A stretch of 64,000 bases of DNA, taken from NCBI RefSeq assembly GCF_009730915.1, contig NC_052479.1, forward strand, positions 30,505,610 to 30,569,609. Direction: 5' to 3'. The translations under genes were made by a program, and so were the position numbers. Position 1 is the first letter of the stretch, and each line of letters starts with the position of its first letter. The notes under the pieces are model-generated. The model made no database searches. It was not told where the DNA came from and worked only from the letters and a program-made list of their open reading frames with translations. Shown here in pieces: positions 35,201 to 47,350 of this stretch. Source of the DNA: Dioscorea cayenensis subsp. rotundata. Taxonomy: Eukaryota > Streptophyta > Magnoliopsida > Dioscoreales > Dioscoreaceae.

Positions 35201-38200
35201 TTTTTTCTTTTCTTTCTTTCTAATGGGTTAGAGATATCAGATTACAAATTTGTGACTTTGATATAAAGATGCAATTCAGTGATGGTTTCATGTATTTGGC
35301 ATTGATTTCTTTTGATTTGAAGAAATATGGTTTTCATATGACTGTTACTTGTAAACGTTTGTTTTTTCTTTTGTTTTTTTGTTTTTTTATTCTTTTTTGC
35401 TTGTTGTAGGCCATATTCAAGCCTCCAAAAGCAATACGAGGGGGTATTCCAATATGTTTTCCTCAAGTATGAACTTTCTTGACTCTACATGTTCTACTTA
35501 TATACTCAAGTGGATTTTATTTACCTTCTCATTAAAAAAAAACATTCTCTTTAAACTGCAGTTCTCAAACTTTGGATCTCTTGAACAACATGGCTTTGCA
35601 AGGAATAGGTTTTGGAGCATTGACACTGACTCACCACCTTTTCCAACCAATAGCACCAGCAAAGCTTTTGTTGATTTGATCCTCAAGCCATCTGATGAAG
35701 ATTCCAAGATCTGGCCTCATAGGTATGGTTTGTAAATGGATTTACTACTAATTCTGTTTATAACATTCTGCGAAAATTATATTAGCTTCTTAATTGTTTT
35801 ATTTTATACAACAAGCATTTTTTGAAATCCATTTGTGAGTACCTGGTTTAATCATCAATTTTCTACTATTGTAGTTATGAATATCGTCTAAGGGTTGCTT
35901 TGGGACCTGGAGGAGATCTGATGTTGACATCTCGCATCCGAAATACTAACACAGATGGAAAACCATTCTCTTTCACATTTGCATATCACACGTACTTCTC
36001 TGTTTCTGATATCAGGTATGGCATCCTATATACTTTGACAAGCTATGCTGTGTACATGGGTATATTAATTCTTCTTCTAACTTGAAGTAGTTTTGAAGTT
36101 CTCCTTGGCATGCCAATGCTATCTCGATGGTTTGCAAAATGTGCAAACTAGTTTTCTGTCATGTTTATTGGCATGCCATATTCTTTTTTGCCTGATAATC
36201 AGATCAATCAAGCTTGGAAGAAATGATTGATGCTTCATCTTTTACAATTTGCTTACGGCTTAAATTTAATGGATTGAAATGAATATGTCGGAAACTAACA
36301 TATACTTTTATTTTAAGCCCTTTATGTAATGATTGTGGCCTACTTACGGTGTTGCCTTGCACCCCATTCCATGTCTAACTAACCTGTACCTATTGAGATC
36401 CATAACCTTTATTTTTTCAGTAGACTTGTGGCCTTGGTTTGTACTTCACAGTGATCAGAGATAACTAAGGGATAACTAACGCTTTTTGCTATTGTAGATC
36501 TTGTGACTCATTTTATTGTGAAAATCAAGAACTCGATAACTTTTTTCGATCCTAAAGGTGGTGTTTGGTTGGGGTCTTGGCTGGGATAAGTTGGGCTTGG
36601 GTTTTAATTTGCCTGTCTGAATCTCTTTGGGAAGGAAAACTTTTATCAAGTTAACCAAAGCTTGACTTAATTAACTAATCAAAATTGATTATATTCAATT
36701 ATACTTTCTAATTAATGTCTTTTTTTATTAATATTAATTTCTCTTAATATTAATTAATAAATAATATTTTTGCAATTAATTAAGTCTTGGAAAGTAAGTT
36801 ATTCTGATCTGCTGGGGTTGTTAAAGAAGAAAGGCAATGGATAAGTTAATAATGAAAGCTTTTCCAAGGATTAATGCTTGCCGCTTCTTGACTCAGGCAG
36901 CAATTATGCCAAAAAAAGGAAAACTATCCTGGAATGATGAAGTGCCTTTGAACTCTAGGTGGGCCTTGATTGGATGTTCTTGCATGCTTTGCCTGGTTGA
37001 ATAGTTGAATTTATGTATAGTTAACGAGTTTACTCTTGGCTGCTAAAGTTGTTATGAGAGAGATATTGTACTAATTCCTTGTTGTTTGGTTCATTAGATA
37101 AGGTAAATAATTTTGGGTAGCCAATGGCCGATACACAGGACAAAGAAAAAGATTGCCTCTTGAATATGCTGCTGTTACTTGATCAATATTAGACATTTAT
37201 GTGACATAATGAGCTGATCAGTTTATAGAAAATCTTTAGATAAACAACGTCAGGCGTTATGTGCAAGGAAAAAGAAGTCTGTTGGTTCACTAAAAATGTC
37301 TTCAATCCTCGCTTCTTGGAATTGAAGTTATGAATTATCACTGATGGTTCATTCACAAGTAGCAGGTAATGGATGTGCTGTGATTGAATGGTTGGTGATG
37401 GATAGATTTAAATCTTTTTGTGAAGTTGGACATCCTCCTGGTTTATGTATCCTTCCTTTAAACTGAAATACTTGCACCTACTTGCACCTAGAGACTACTA
37501 TAAAGTTGTGGAAGCCTGATGAAGTGGTCAGTACAGGTAGTTTCAAGCCTTCAGCCTACTGCTGATATTCCTAACCTAACATTGATTGATTTCTTCTGTG
37601 GAGCTTAAAAAAGTTGATGGGTAATTTTGAGGATGATCTTGGTAACTAGGCGAGCATCCATGTTCTGGGCATCTGTCTTGTAAGACCTTTTGTACAATTG
37701 GAGCTCTAGTTTTGAGTTATGTGTATATATTTATTTTTATATGGATGAGGTGTAAACTTGTGTCCAACAGATTAACTCTATGAACCATGAACCAAAATGA
37801 TTTTTAGGCTGCTTTTACAGGTAGGCTGTCTTTCGTAGATTTCAGAAATCTGCTATATGGGATGTTATTCAGCTGATAAGTTCATTAAAATGAAGTTATC
37901 ATACTAATTGTTTGTGAATGATAGTGAATGAGCTCCTCTTTCAAAGAGCACGCTCTAGTAAAGTAATTAATCCTATCACATGAGCATTGTGGATAGAATA
38001 TAAATGTTTGTCTGTGAATGATAGTGAATGGGCTCCCTTTGGGTTAGAAATTTTTGTGCTATGTTGATTAGTCCTCTGGGTTTTAATGATGCAGTGAAGT
38101 TCGGGTTGAAGGACTGGAGACATTGGACTACCTTGACAACTTGAAGGAGCGGGAAAGGTTTACAGAACAAGGAGATGCAATAACATTTGAATCTGAAGTG

Positions 38201-38691
38201 AGTAGTCAAGCATGATCATTATGATAGAAAAATTTTCTTTTTCTTCCGTTACTCACTCTCTTTTGGTTAAAAGGTGGACAAAATCTATCTAAGCACACCA
38301 ACCAAAATCGCCATTCTAGATCATGAGAAAAAACGAACCTTTGTTCTACGGAAAGACGGTCTTCCAGATGCTGGTGAGCTTTATATAACTCACCTTCTCG
38401 TTTTTCCCTTGATGATGCTATAGATCAAACGTTGGCAGTGGTCTAAATTGTTGTGCATCTCCCCTCATGAATATTGCAGTTGTGTGGAATCCTTGGGACA
38501 GGAAGGCAAAAGCAATGGCTGATTTCGGTGATGATGAATACAAACACATGCTTTGTGTTGAGGCTGCAGCTATTGAGAAGCCTATCACTTTGAAACCTGG
38601 TGAGGAATGGAAAGGAAGGCTGGAACTCTCCGCTGTTCCCTCTAGTTACTGTAGTGGCCAACTGGACCCTGCAAAGGTTCTCAATGGCTGA
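32252..38691 (+). CDS. Glucose-6-phosphate 1-epimerase (aldose-1-epimerase fold), 8 exons, 313 aa
   Basis: Catalyses alpha/beta anomer interconversion of glucose 6-phosphate in the cytosol. Exons: 32252-32344, 34052-34126, 35410-35466, 35562-35722, 35875-36015, 38095-38197, 38274-38373, 38480-38691. All have GT/AG borders and join in phase to 313 codons, the normal family length. Key segments: GGIPICFPQFSNFGSLEQHG (His85), FAYHTYFSVSDI (His167, the expected catalytic His), VVWNPWDRKAKAMADFGDDE, and HMLCVEAAAIEKP (Glu271, the expected catalytic Glu). The start ATG is followed by STEKPPVELVKGINGLDKIV, as in plant homologues. No transit peptide is visible. Introns 1 (1.7 kb) and 5 (2.1 kb) are long and hold no other gene. 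The activity is assigned from the family, not from a unique residue signature. Confidence 0.95.
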
Positions 38692-38712
38692 ACAATTGGG
38701 TGCACTGATTAT

Positions 38713-38803
38713 ACAGGTACTGATTTCATCATTGTTCTTCATAATTGTTTTCAAACCTCTGAAAGAGTTAAGATACAGGTACTGATTTCATCATTGTTCT
38801 TCA
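38713..38803. repeat. Exact direct repeat of about 30 bp in the epimerase 3' UTR
   Basis: TACAGGTACTGATTTCATCA followed by TTGTTCTTCA occurs at about 38712 and again at about 38774, with a spacer of about 30 bp. Confidence 0.85.
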
Positions 38804-39183
38804 CCGATGGCTGCAGGCACCTGTATCTACGTTTTGCTGAATCTAATAACGAAGACTCTATTTCGACGTACTCCTTTTATTCTGGGTACAATGTTGGGGG
38901 TGTAGTATATTTTGATCAAATACGGCGATGAGGACTTAATCGCACGTGTATTTGGAAGAGGTTGATGAAAAGTCAGATCATGCACTACTTTCGTTTTCTT
39001 GTAAGTATATCATGTCAAGAAGACACTCTGAATGAAGGTGCCTTAAGTATTAGCAAGGCATGCATGTTTGAATTTGAACTCTACTCTCTTTTCTATTTGT
39101 TTTCTTTATCTTGTGATGCTTCATGCTTGCAACTTTTTAATAAAACAGCTTGAAGTTCTCATACACTTATTAGCCCATAGACC

Positions 39184-39187
<4 letters not shown>

Positions 39188-39225
<38 letters not shown>
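39188..39225. repeat. (TA)n microsatellite, about 19 units
   Basis: Uninterrupted TA run. Confidence 0.95.
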
Positions 39226-39227
<2 letters not shown>

Positions 39228-39911
39228 CTAGTCCACTATCAAGTTTCTTGTCTGTATGGTTTTGGTTTGTCTGGATATTGGGCTTATTAATTTTGTACAA
39301 GGGGTATTTTGGTATCTTACCAGAGAGGACACTATGAAAAAAAAAAGAAAAGAAAAGAAATTAAGGCTAGAAATAAAATAAAGCATAAAGAATAAATTGA
39401 CAAAGAATCCATAAGCATTAAACTCATAAAAAAAAAAAAGGAAGGTGGGAAACTGAGAACACATATATCTATGTAGGATCAGAAACATGCTTTTCTTATG
39501 CCATATTTGGCAAACATCCCATGAACCCCCAACAAAGAACAAATAGCCACCCACTTTGACTTTGTTTGTGGTCACCAAGGTCCACTCATACTTTGACTGT
39601 CCATGAATAATACATACATATATATATATATATATATAATATTATTAGTAAACCCGAAATTAACACTCATATTATCGATCATGAATATATATATATATAT
39701 ATATAATTATAAATATTAATATAAAAATTTTTAGAATTAACAGTCTCATAGGAGAACTCGCTTTCACATCAATCATAATTCATTATTATCTCAAAAATTT
39801 TAAAAAATAAAATAAAATCCAAATACATTTTTTAATAAAAAAAGGGATGAAAAACAAGCAAGCAAAGCCTTCAATCCAAACTCGAAGAAGCGCGAGAGAA
39901 ACCAAATACTT

Positions 39912-39970
39912 CGAAGAAGAAGAAGAAGAAGAAGAAGAAGAAGGACGAGGAGGAGGAGGAGGAGGAGAAG
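39912..39970. repeat. (GAA)n-(GAG)n tract in the ADA1 5' leader
   Basis: About ten GAA units (39913-39943) followed by about eight GAG units, ending at a GAGAAG|GTTAGC donor-like site. Purine-repeat leaders of this kind are common near plant transcription starts. Confidence 0.85.
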
Positions 39971-40327
39971 GTTAGCTTTGAATCCTTCTTCTCTTTCGAT
40001 TGCATTTCTCTCTTTCTCTCTAGGATGTCTTTCTTTTCGATTGGTCTTGTTTCCCGCTTTGATTTCTCTGGATCATCTCTTGCTGAAGCTTTGATTTGAT
40101 TGGGACATCGATCATCTGACCCCCATCGGCTTCTCTCTTGTGCTTTCTCGTTGGAATTGGAGGTTTTCGAGCTCTGAGTCGCCGGACAAGGCCGATTGGT
40201 TGCGCTCCCGCGGGTTTTGATTTGTTTCGAATTTCGTTGTTTTTAGGGTTTCGATTTCTAATTTTGCTATCCAAGTTTGGATTTTTTATTGGAGGTTTTC
40301 TTGGCTAGGGTTTTGCGCACTGGGAGA

Positions 40328-40414
40328 ATGAAATTTGTGTTGTCGTTCTTCTCTCCGAGGTTGGGGGAATTGGGTATTGCTCTTCTGGTCTGCAAGAAGA
40401 TGAGAAAACTCTAA
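40328..40414 (+). CDS. Upstream open reading frame in the ADA1 leader, 28 aa
   Basis: An ATG-started frame of 28 codons ends 96 bp before the ADA1 start. If the leader is not spliced in this part, ribosomes would meet it first. No peptide conservation can be judged here, so it may be without function. Confidence 0.3.
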   Translation: MKFVLSFFSPRLGELGIALLVCKKMRKL

Positions 40415-40510
40415 TTTCTTTGAAACCTGGATCCCAATTGATTGGCAAGGCCTGGGAAAGATCAAACCTTTATCATTTTGTTGCATTGCATGGCCAATTC
40501 GCATTGAGCG

Positions 40511-41752
40511 ATGTCGCCGTCGCAGCCAGCCCGTATCAATCTCAGCGACCTCAAATCCCAGATATGGAGAAAGCTTGGTCCGGAGCGCTCCCAACGGTAC
40601 TTCAGTTTTCTGAATAGGTTTCTATTCCGGAAGCTTGGTGCATCTGAATTCAAGAAGCTTTGTTTCCTGACCTTTGGTCGTGAGAACATCCATTTGCACA
40701 ACAAGCTTATCAGTGGGATACTCAGGAATGCACACTATTCCAAGTGTCCACCGCCATTGAAGCCTCCTGTTTCACTGGGGAAGAATTTGCGGAAAAAGGA
40801 TGATGCTTTCAGTCCGTCTCTTGCACCTACTCCGCCGAATCAAGTCTGGTCCAATGGTGACATCTTGCCACCTTCTCCTCGGAAAGTGAGGTCTGCCATT
40901 CGAGACAGGAGGATCAAAGACCGCCCGAGCCATCTTCTTGGACCAAATGGTAGAACAGATATGGGTGCTAGTCAAAGTCTTGCATTGGCCGATGAGTTTG
41001 GTGTTAGGGCTAATGGCAGTTTGGTTCTAAGCAGCTCAAAGAGTCCAGTGGTGCAACATCAGCATGACAGTGCAGCAGAGCAGCAGGTGAAGAGACAGCA
41101 GAAGCTGAATTTGGTGCCAGATGATCAGGCCCCTGTACATGATAAGGACTTGGTCGAAACAGTCTCTCAGGAAGATGGAGCTGAAATGAGTAATGGTTTG
41201 AACTCCAGATGCGATCCTCTAAAGGCTCCACTTGGGATCCCATTCTGTCCTGCTAGTGTTGGTGGTGCACGGAGATCTTTGCCTTTAGTTACCGGCTCTG
41301 GTATCAGTGGTTATTGTAGTGGATGTGGCAGTGGTGAATTGTGTGATACTGAGATTTTGAGGAGGCGAATGGAAAAAATAGCTGAAGTTCATGGCCTAGA
41401 AGGAGTATCCATGGACTGTGCTAATTTACTCAATAACGGAGTAGATGTTTATTTGAAGCGATTAATAAAGTCCTGCATTGAGCTTGTAGGAGTAAGGTCC
41501 AGGCATGATAGATTAAATCACTCTTTGTTGAAGCAGCGATCTTATGCCAATGCAGTCAATGGTGTCTGGCGAGGAAATCACTTGCATGTACAAAGTGATC
41601 ATATGCCTTTGAATGCCATAAACCAGCTGAAGAACCATCGTTCAATATCTTTACAGGATTTTAAGGTGGCAATGGAGCTAAACCCAAAGCAAGTTGGGGA
41701 AGACTACCCATTGTTGCTTGAGGAAATATGCTTCCATTCATTTGAAGAATAA
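40511..41752 (+). CDS. ADA1: ADA1/HFI1-type SAGA coactivator subunit (SAGA-Tad1 family), 413 aa
   Basis: Single coding exon. The SAGA-Tad1 family contains yeast Hfi1/Ada1, the histone-fold scaffold subunit of the SAGA acetyltransferase complex, which acts in the nucleus. Seen here: an N-terminal block INLSDLKSQIWRKLGPERSQ and RYFSFLNRFLFRKLGASEFK (about residues 9-49), then the LGREN-like segment FGRENIHLHNKLISGILRNA (55-74). A long polar linker follows. A C-terminal histone-fold-like region (about 285-345) contains LRRRMEKIAEVHGLEGVSMD and NNGVDVYLKRLIKSCIELVG. The tail LQDFKVAMELNPKQVGEDYP is also typical. Start is the first ATG that gives this conserved N terminus. Plant members are usually encoded by small one-exon genes like this one. 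Confidence 0.9.
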   Translation: MSPSQPARINLSDLKSQIWRKLGPERSQRYFSFLNRFLFRKLGASEFKKLCFLTFGRENIHLHNKLISGILRNAHYSKCPPPLKPPVSLGKNLRKKDDAFSPSLAPTPPNQVWSNGDILPPSPRKVRSAIRDRRIKDRPSHLLGPNGRTDMGASQSLALADEFGVRANGSLVLSSSKSPVVQHQHDSAAEQQVKRQQKLNLVPDDQAPVHDKDLVETVSQEDGAEMSNGLNSRCDPLKAPLGIPFCPASVGGARRSLPLVTGSGISGYCSGCGSGELCDTEILRRRMEKIAEVHGLEGVSMDCANLLNNGVDVYLKRLIKSCIELVGVRSRHDRLNHSLLKQRSYANAVNGVWRGNHLHVQSDHMPLNAINQLKNHRSISLQDFKVAMELNPKQVGEDYPLLLEEICFHSFEE

Positions 41753-44072
41753 CAAAGAATAGAAGGCTAATTTTTTCTTCTGGTTTTAACAAACCATGGT
41801 CTGTTTCACATCTAAAGATCTCAAGAGCTGCCCTTCAAGGGCAATTTAGGCAGGGGTTCACCCAGCTATATAGCTATTCATTTGATCATACCGGAAGTTT
41901 TATCTTAAGACTGTGCTTTGAGTACTGTGATCTATATGTATAGCAGGTAAATTTGTTGCGCTTTTAAACATTGATGAAGCTGTATCCTGTTCCCACCACA
42001 GCAGATACCTATAATTGAAATTGTAATTTTCAGCCTATTCAGAGTGGGCTCTAGAGATAGTTTTGCAGAGATACTGTTCTGTAACTTAGTATAGGTTCAA
42101 TTAATTCCTCTGATTTTTGCAGTTCTGCAGTTATGTATCATCCATTAGAAAATTTTCTTGCTTGATTTCAATAGTAACAGCTCCTTTTCATCCCCATAAT
42201 TTTGGGTTATGAGCTTTATATTTTGAATGTGCCAAATGATATGCTTCTGTAGAATGTTCAGTGCCCATTTTTGCTGATTTCTTTAGCAATATTTCGTATG
42301 TTTTCGCAATATATTATTTGGCAGTTCTATGGCCTGCTGCATCCTAGCATTTAAATTTTTTATAGTGGTAAGTATATTTCTTCTCATATTAATCTTTTAA
42401 AATTTCTTCTATTAGTTGAGAAATCTAAGCACTTGTCTTGGAAGGGAATATTCAGAGCAGTTATAGATGTCTTTCATGGTTTTGCATCATGTAATGCTCA
42501 GGTACATGAACAAGACCTACTAGCAGAATATTTGTTGAAATAGCAAGCCATGGATTGGTTTCTTTACTTTTCCCTCTACAACATTGTATAGAACAGGTAT
42601 GAAGACAAAACTTTTTCCTCTAATTGTATTGCTGTTTGACTGTGATATATAGCAATGCTTTGATATTGCTGAACACACTGATATTCTACTTTCATAGGAT
42701 CATATGTCTGTTTGTCGAGTTCAGTTTATCTAATTTATATTGTATAATCAGGCTCAAGTGCTCTATTAATAGTAATTCTTGTGCCCTTTTTTTTAATGTA
42801 GAGTTCTGGTTTTGATTAAAAAGTTTTAGTAAGGTTTATTCAGTATAGCTCTAGTTGATTTTGTGGCCATGCACTTAAGTCTTTGGAACAGGTAGGCATA
42901 TATATGCATGTTGGTATTAAGGTTTATTTAGTATAGAATATAGTTGATTTGGTGGCCATGCACTTTAATCTTTCATATCCCTTTTCCTGTGGATACTTTG
43001 ACATTGCCTTTCATTGATAATCATGTGACAATGATCGCTCTCGGATGTATTAATTCAGAAATTCTATGGAGCACATAAATTGCTTGATTGTCAATGTCAC
43101 TTGTCTTCCTCATTCTGCTTGCTAACATTTATGGTTCTTGCTTAACTTGTTAGTGGGAATCTCTTTTTTTCTTGATATAGATGCACATAGACGTTGGCAA
43201 AAGAGAAAAAAAAGGAAAAAAGAAATCTTCCTGAAAAGCTGGAACTTGACAGTTCTGAAATTACCATAATGATATGCATATGATGGCATTTATGTCAACC
43301 ATATTTCTTGGTGCTATGTGAAGTTCTTTTGGAGGCTCAATTCACTTCAGTAAGTCTGGATTTTACTCTTTTACGGAAATAATTATTTGTCTCTTTCTTT
43401 AGTTTACTTCCTCTTCAGTAAACTTGGGTTTCCCTCATACTCAATGCAATTGCTTTTGTTTATTGGTGGGTGAAGTACAATGATGATCAAGGACCCCAGT
43501 CACTGAACCATTTTGTGAAGTAAATAGTACTCAATCATTTTATAATTGTACTTCATTTGCTGATGAATCTGTACAATTTACTGGCTTGTAAATCAGATGC
43601 TTGGCTGAATTCTTGTAGCTAGGGTCTCAAGATTAATAAAATTTTTTGTATCATTTATATGTTAATTCTCCATTCAGGGATGCAGGCTAGGATGATATGA
43701 AGCTCTTGTAGATGTTCTCAAAACAAGTTTCACAATATATATAAATATGCATTCATTGATAATTTTCAAAGGTCATACACACCCAGCAGGAAGAAAATTG
43801 GTGTTTATTTTTCCTTCATCTGCTGTCAATGGGGGAAAACTGCTTAAACTCTTATGCCATCACAATAGTGTGCTCATTCTCATTCAAAGTAAAACTGCTG
43901 CTCTTGTTAATTTTCATATTTTATCCTTTGCTCTTGTTAATTGAAATTGAAAAGCTGTTAAAAACAAGATAAGCATTCAAACATCTTCTGGTCAGTGTTT
44001 TGTACTAAACCATATTGATCCTCGTCGTATGATATGTATTGTATTGTATTTCTCTGTGAATGGCTCTTTCAG
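41753..44072. other. 3' UTR and intergenic DNA downstream of ADA1
   Basis: T-rich, transcribed-looking DNA with no clear gene. A tandem duplication at 42829-42975 is listed separately. Confidence 0.45.
42829..42975. repeat. Tandem duplication, units about 60-90 bp
   Basis: AAGGTTTATT-AGTATAG, TAGTTGATTT-GTGGCCATGCACTT and CTTT occur in order at 42831-42884 and again at 42919-42972. Confidence 0.7.
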
Positions 44073-44241
44073 GCGTATACGATCGATGGAAAGGATCTCG
44101 CAGTCAGATACACTATTTGGTTGCAAACAAGGTGTGTTCATCTTCATCTCCATTTCCATATCATCATTGTCCAATATATTCATCTCTTATCTCTTTAGGA
44201 CCAAAGTACACAATAGGATGAATTCAGAAAGTAATGCATGA
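44073..44241 (+). other. Candidate terminal exon pair of an unidentified gene
   Basis: Exon-like 44073-44131 follows a TTTCAG acceptor and reads AYTIDGKDLAVRYTIWLQT, ending at an ACAAG|GTGTG donor. A CTTTAG acceptor precedes 44199-44241, which continues in phase (R, then TKVHNRMNSESNA) to a stop. The junction is phase-consistent and the first exon has a coding-like composition. I do not recognise the protein and cannot place upstream exons. It may be an alternatively spliced 3' end of an ADA1-region transcript, or chance. Confidence 0.3.
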
Positions 44242-44477
44242 AATTAGATTGAAATCAACTTGAGAAACTGATTACTAATTAAAAAGAACAGGGATTGTAA
44301 CTATTCAAAATCATGTACATTGAGCTCTGAAAAACTCAAAAAAAAACTTTACAAGATGAGTCTTTGTTTTCACTAGTCTTTATTGTAACAAACAAAAGAG
44401 AAAGTGAAGGGTAGAAACAAAACAAAAAAAAAAAAAAAAGAAGGAAAAAAGTTCTAGAAACTTGAATGATGCTTTTG

Positions 44478-45694
44478 TTACTGTTTTTGTTTTTGTTTTA
44501 ATTTCTGTTTTTGTTGTTGCTGCTGATGATGTTGATGATCTTTGTCTGAAACACAAGAAGATGTCTTGTTAGACCAAATTGGAATCCTCCAAAATGATCT
44601 CTTGTTTTCTTTTGGAATTTCCATTTCTGACCTTCTAAGTATTTCCCACATCACTTGCACATCTTGGTACCCACATGTTTGCACATCATTCCTTAGTTTC
44701 AGTATCCCTCCTCCTGAAAATAAAATTATCATCATTCAATCTTTACTCAATTATTATTAATCTTTATTTTGGTTGATACTTGATTTTTTTTTTTAATTAA
44801 ATTGAGATATGTTTTAATGTCCGACATCTTTTTCTTTGCTATCAACTTATAGTACAATTATTGCCCACAAAAGTTGAAAATGTATATTGTGAGTCATTGT
44901 GTTTGTGTGTGTGCAGATGATATATGCATTAAGAATGGTAACCGACAAATGTTTTATAGAAATTGATAGTGATTAGTGAGTAATAATACTTATCTGCAAC
45001 AATATATATTGACTCTATGATTGCTTACGTGGCAGATCAATGAGGTGGAATTGAGCAGTGGATTCCACGTGGCATTTTATTATTATTATTATTATTTTAA
45101 TAATTATCATAATAAAAACACCGATTATAGAATTGCTTGAATTAGAGGCAAGTAATTATAATAGATATATATTTATATATCTAATGAAATATTGATAATA
45201 ATAATAATAATAGAATGTAGGGCAATCAAGCAAGACATTTGAACTAACAAAGAATCCAAACAAATATATACAAGTGTACTTTTAGGTTCCATTAAGAACA
45301 AGAACTATTTAATGGGGCCTAAACAAAGCCATAAAACCATCCAATAATCACTAGACAAACCTATTAATTAATTAAATAACCTTAGAAAAATTAAATAAAT
45401 AAACATCAACAAAAACAAGCATAAAATAATTACATACATAAGAAAAACAAATTTATAAAAAATATATCAAAATTAAAGATGAATTAAAAAAAAACATATA
45501 ATTTAGTCTCAAGATTCAATCACTATAGCAATAAATCAATAAAAAAATGAAAGTTTTTATTATATATATATATATATATATAGGGAAAAAGGCGATAGGA
45601 AGGTGAGATTACCGGTCTTGCGAGGTCTGACTCGGGTGGCGAGTGTGAGCCAGACTCGGCGAACGGGGAAGGCGAGTCGACGCCACCAGGACAT
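44478..45694 (-). CDS. Small uncharacterised plant protein, 2 exons, 105 aa
   Basis: Minus-strand exons 45694-45613 and 44713-44478 join in phase (27 codons plus one base, then 236 nt) across a 0.9-kb GT/AG intron. The N terminus is MSWWRRLAFPVRRVWLTLAT, basic and amphipathic. The second exon encodes GGGILKLRNDVQTCGYQDVQ and VMWEILRRSE, a conserved block I associate with small uncharacterised plant proteins, then a polar tail with His/Gln- and Lys/Gln-rich runs (KQKLKQKQKQ). Exon 1 is GC-rich and exon 2 AT-rich. The intron contains (ATT)n, (AAT)n and (TA)n runs. The basic start might direct it to a membrane or organelle, but that is a guess. Function unknown. Confidence 0.75.
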
Positions 45695-45960
45695 GACTCG
45701 GGCTCTTATCCGTTTCCGGCGGCACGCGGCGTAGCGTACCGCGATGAACCTGAATTTACAGGCCAGCCCTTCTTCTTCTTCTTCTTATCCTTCTACTCCT
45801 CTGCCTCTGAAACCAACGGCCTAGATCAGTCGATCAGACCACTTGCTTATACTGCACCAGCGGAACACCTGACCTGCTTCTCTCTCGTTCTCTCCCTCTT
45901 GTGCTCCTCTGTGTGTTTGAGTTTTTCTTCTTCTTCTTTTTTTTTATCTATAATAAAAAT
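45695..45960 (-). promoter_or_regulatory. 5' leader and promoter side of the small minus-strand gene
   Basis: GC-rich then GAA/AAG-rich (minus strand) leader sequence directly upstream of the ATG at 45694, giving way to AT-rich DNA at about 45940. No clear TATA box was pinned down. Confidence 0.4.
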
Positions 45961-46789
45961 AAATAAATAAAAATAAAAATAATAAAAATATTTAGTAGTG
46001 TATCACGATCTTCATCTTCTTCTTCTCCATGACATCTCGCGTTGCTCTCCTTTTATCGTCTTATTATCTTAATGCCCTTTGATACTCTCACCCTCGTCTT
46101 TTTCTTTCCCCACTCCAGACTCCACCTTGTCTACGTGGCTATCATACACAACATTTCATAAAAAGTTTGTCACTCCTTCATTTGTAAGTTTCCTTTTATT
46201 ACATATATATATATATACCTTCAAATCCAAGATCACCTGTAAAATATTTCATGTATTTTTTATCCATTTATTTTTAGTGGTATATTTATTTTAATTATTT
46301 GCTTTCATATTTTGAGTTGTAACATTTTTTTAGGGTAAAGTTAGATTTTTAATATATATATATATATAAGATAATTATTTCATTTATAGGCCTACTCAAA
46401 ATTTCATTATGTTTAAGTTAGTGGATATAAAGATTATTCAAGAGAAAAAAAAAATTCAAAAATTCATATATTTATATAAAGAATTTGTAAGAATATATGT
46501 ATTTTCAAAATTCTTCATGTGTATGAATATATATATATATATATATAATTATTCACTGTCACAAACTTTTGTACAAGTGAATGTACAGTCATTTTTTAAA
46601 TTTTATTACTTTTTTTAAATGAGGAAAAAAAAAAGACGACTACATTTGATGCCTCAAGCTTTACAGTCAAAGTTGAAAGTGGTTCTAAGTTCAAACTAGT
46701 GGTTGTTCTTTTTTTAAAAAAAATAATATTATTACTAATTTGAACATATGTTTCTAATGGAAAAGAAGTCAATTGAGCGTAGAAAAATG

Positions 46790-47350
46790 AAATGCTTGGG
46801 TGTGGTAATAGCAACAAATTTTGGCTTCCGGTTTCCCGGTTCGGCAAACCCTGTTGGCTTCTATCCACGGGCTATGCAAACCGCCACGTAGCAGTAAACA
46901 GATCAGCTATCAAGTCCCAAACACCATTTCCAGATCCAAAACAACACATGTCAACACATGTCAATCCCACATCACCTCAATGACGTGGCTCCATACAATT
47001 GGCTACATTTACCAACGTTGGTGTTCAGAGCAACACACGTGATCTCCTCCGGTGACGCGCGCATTCTCGAACGTTACCCACGCGAGCACCGCCCCTGACA
47101 AGAGAAGAACGCAAACGCATCCCTGATCCGAGATGGGACACGTGGCTAGATCTCATTGGCTACATCTCGTTGATTGGTTTGACTGTGGTTTGACACGTGT
47201 CATCTATCTATTGGTCTTCCTTGGAAAATTAAAAAAAAGTACTGCAGTGTGTGAATCTTTCTCGGTGTTTGGTCTTGACGTTGACCTTTCGTGGGTCCCA
47301 CCTACGGGCACGCTCCCACTTCCCGCTCTTTTTTTTCTCCTCGCCGATTA
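46790..47350. promoter_or_regulatory. GC-rich island with ACGT-core (G-box) cluster
   Basis: Contains TGACGTGGC (about 46981), CACACGTGATC (about 47034), GACACGTGGC (about 47138) and the palindrome GACACGTGTC (about 47192), plus GGGTCCCACC (about 47292). This is the composition of an active plant promoter, but no start codon with a believable gene follows on either strand. Confidence 0.4.

Larger units (their letters stand above)
38692..39911. other. 3' UTR and intergenic DNA
   Basis: Contains a 30-bp direct repeat (38713-38803) in the 3' UTR, (TA)n at 39188-39225 and 39617-39636, and otherwise no gene. Confidence 0.5.
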
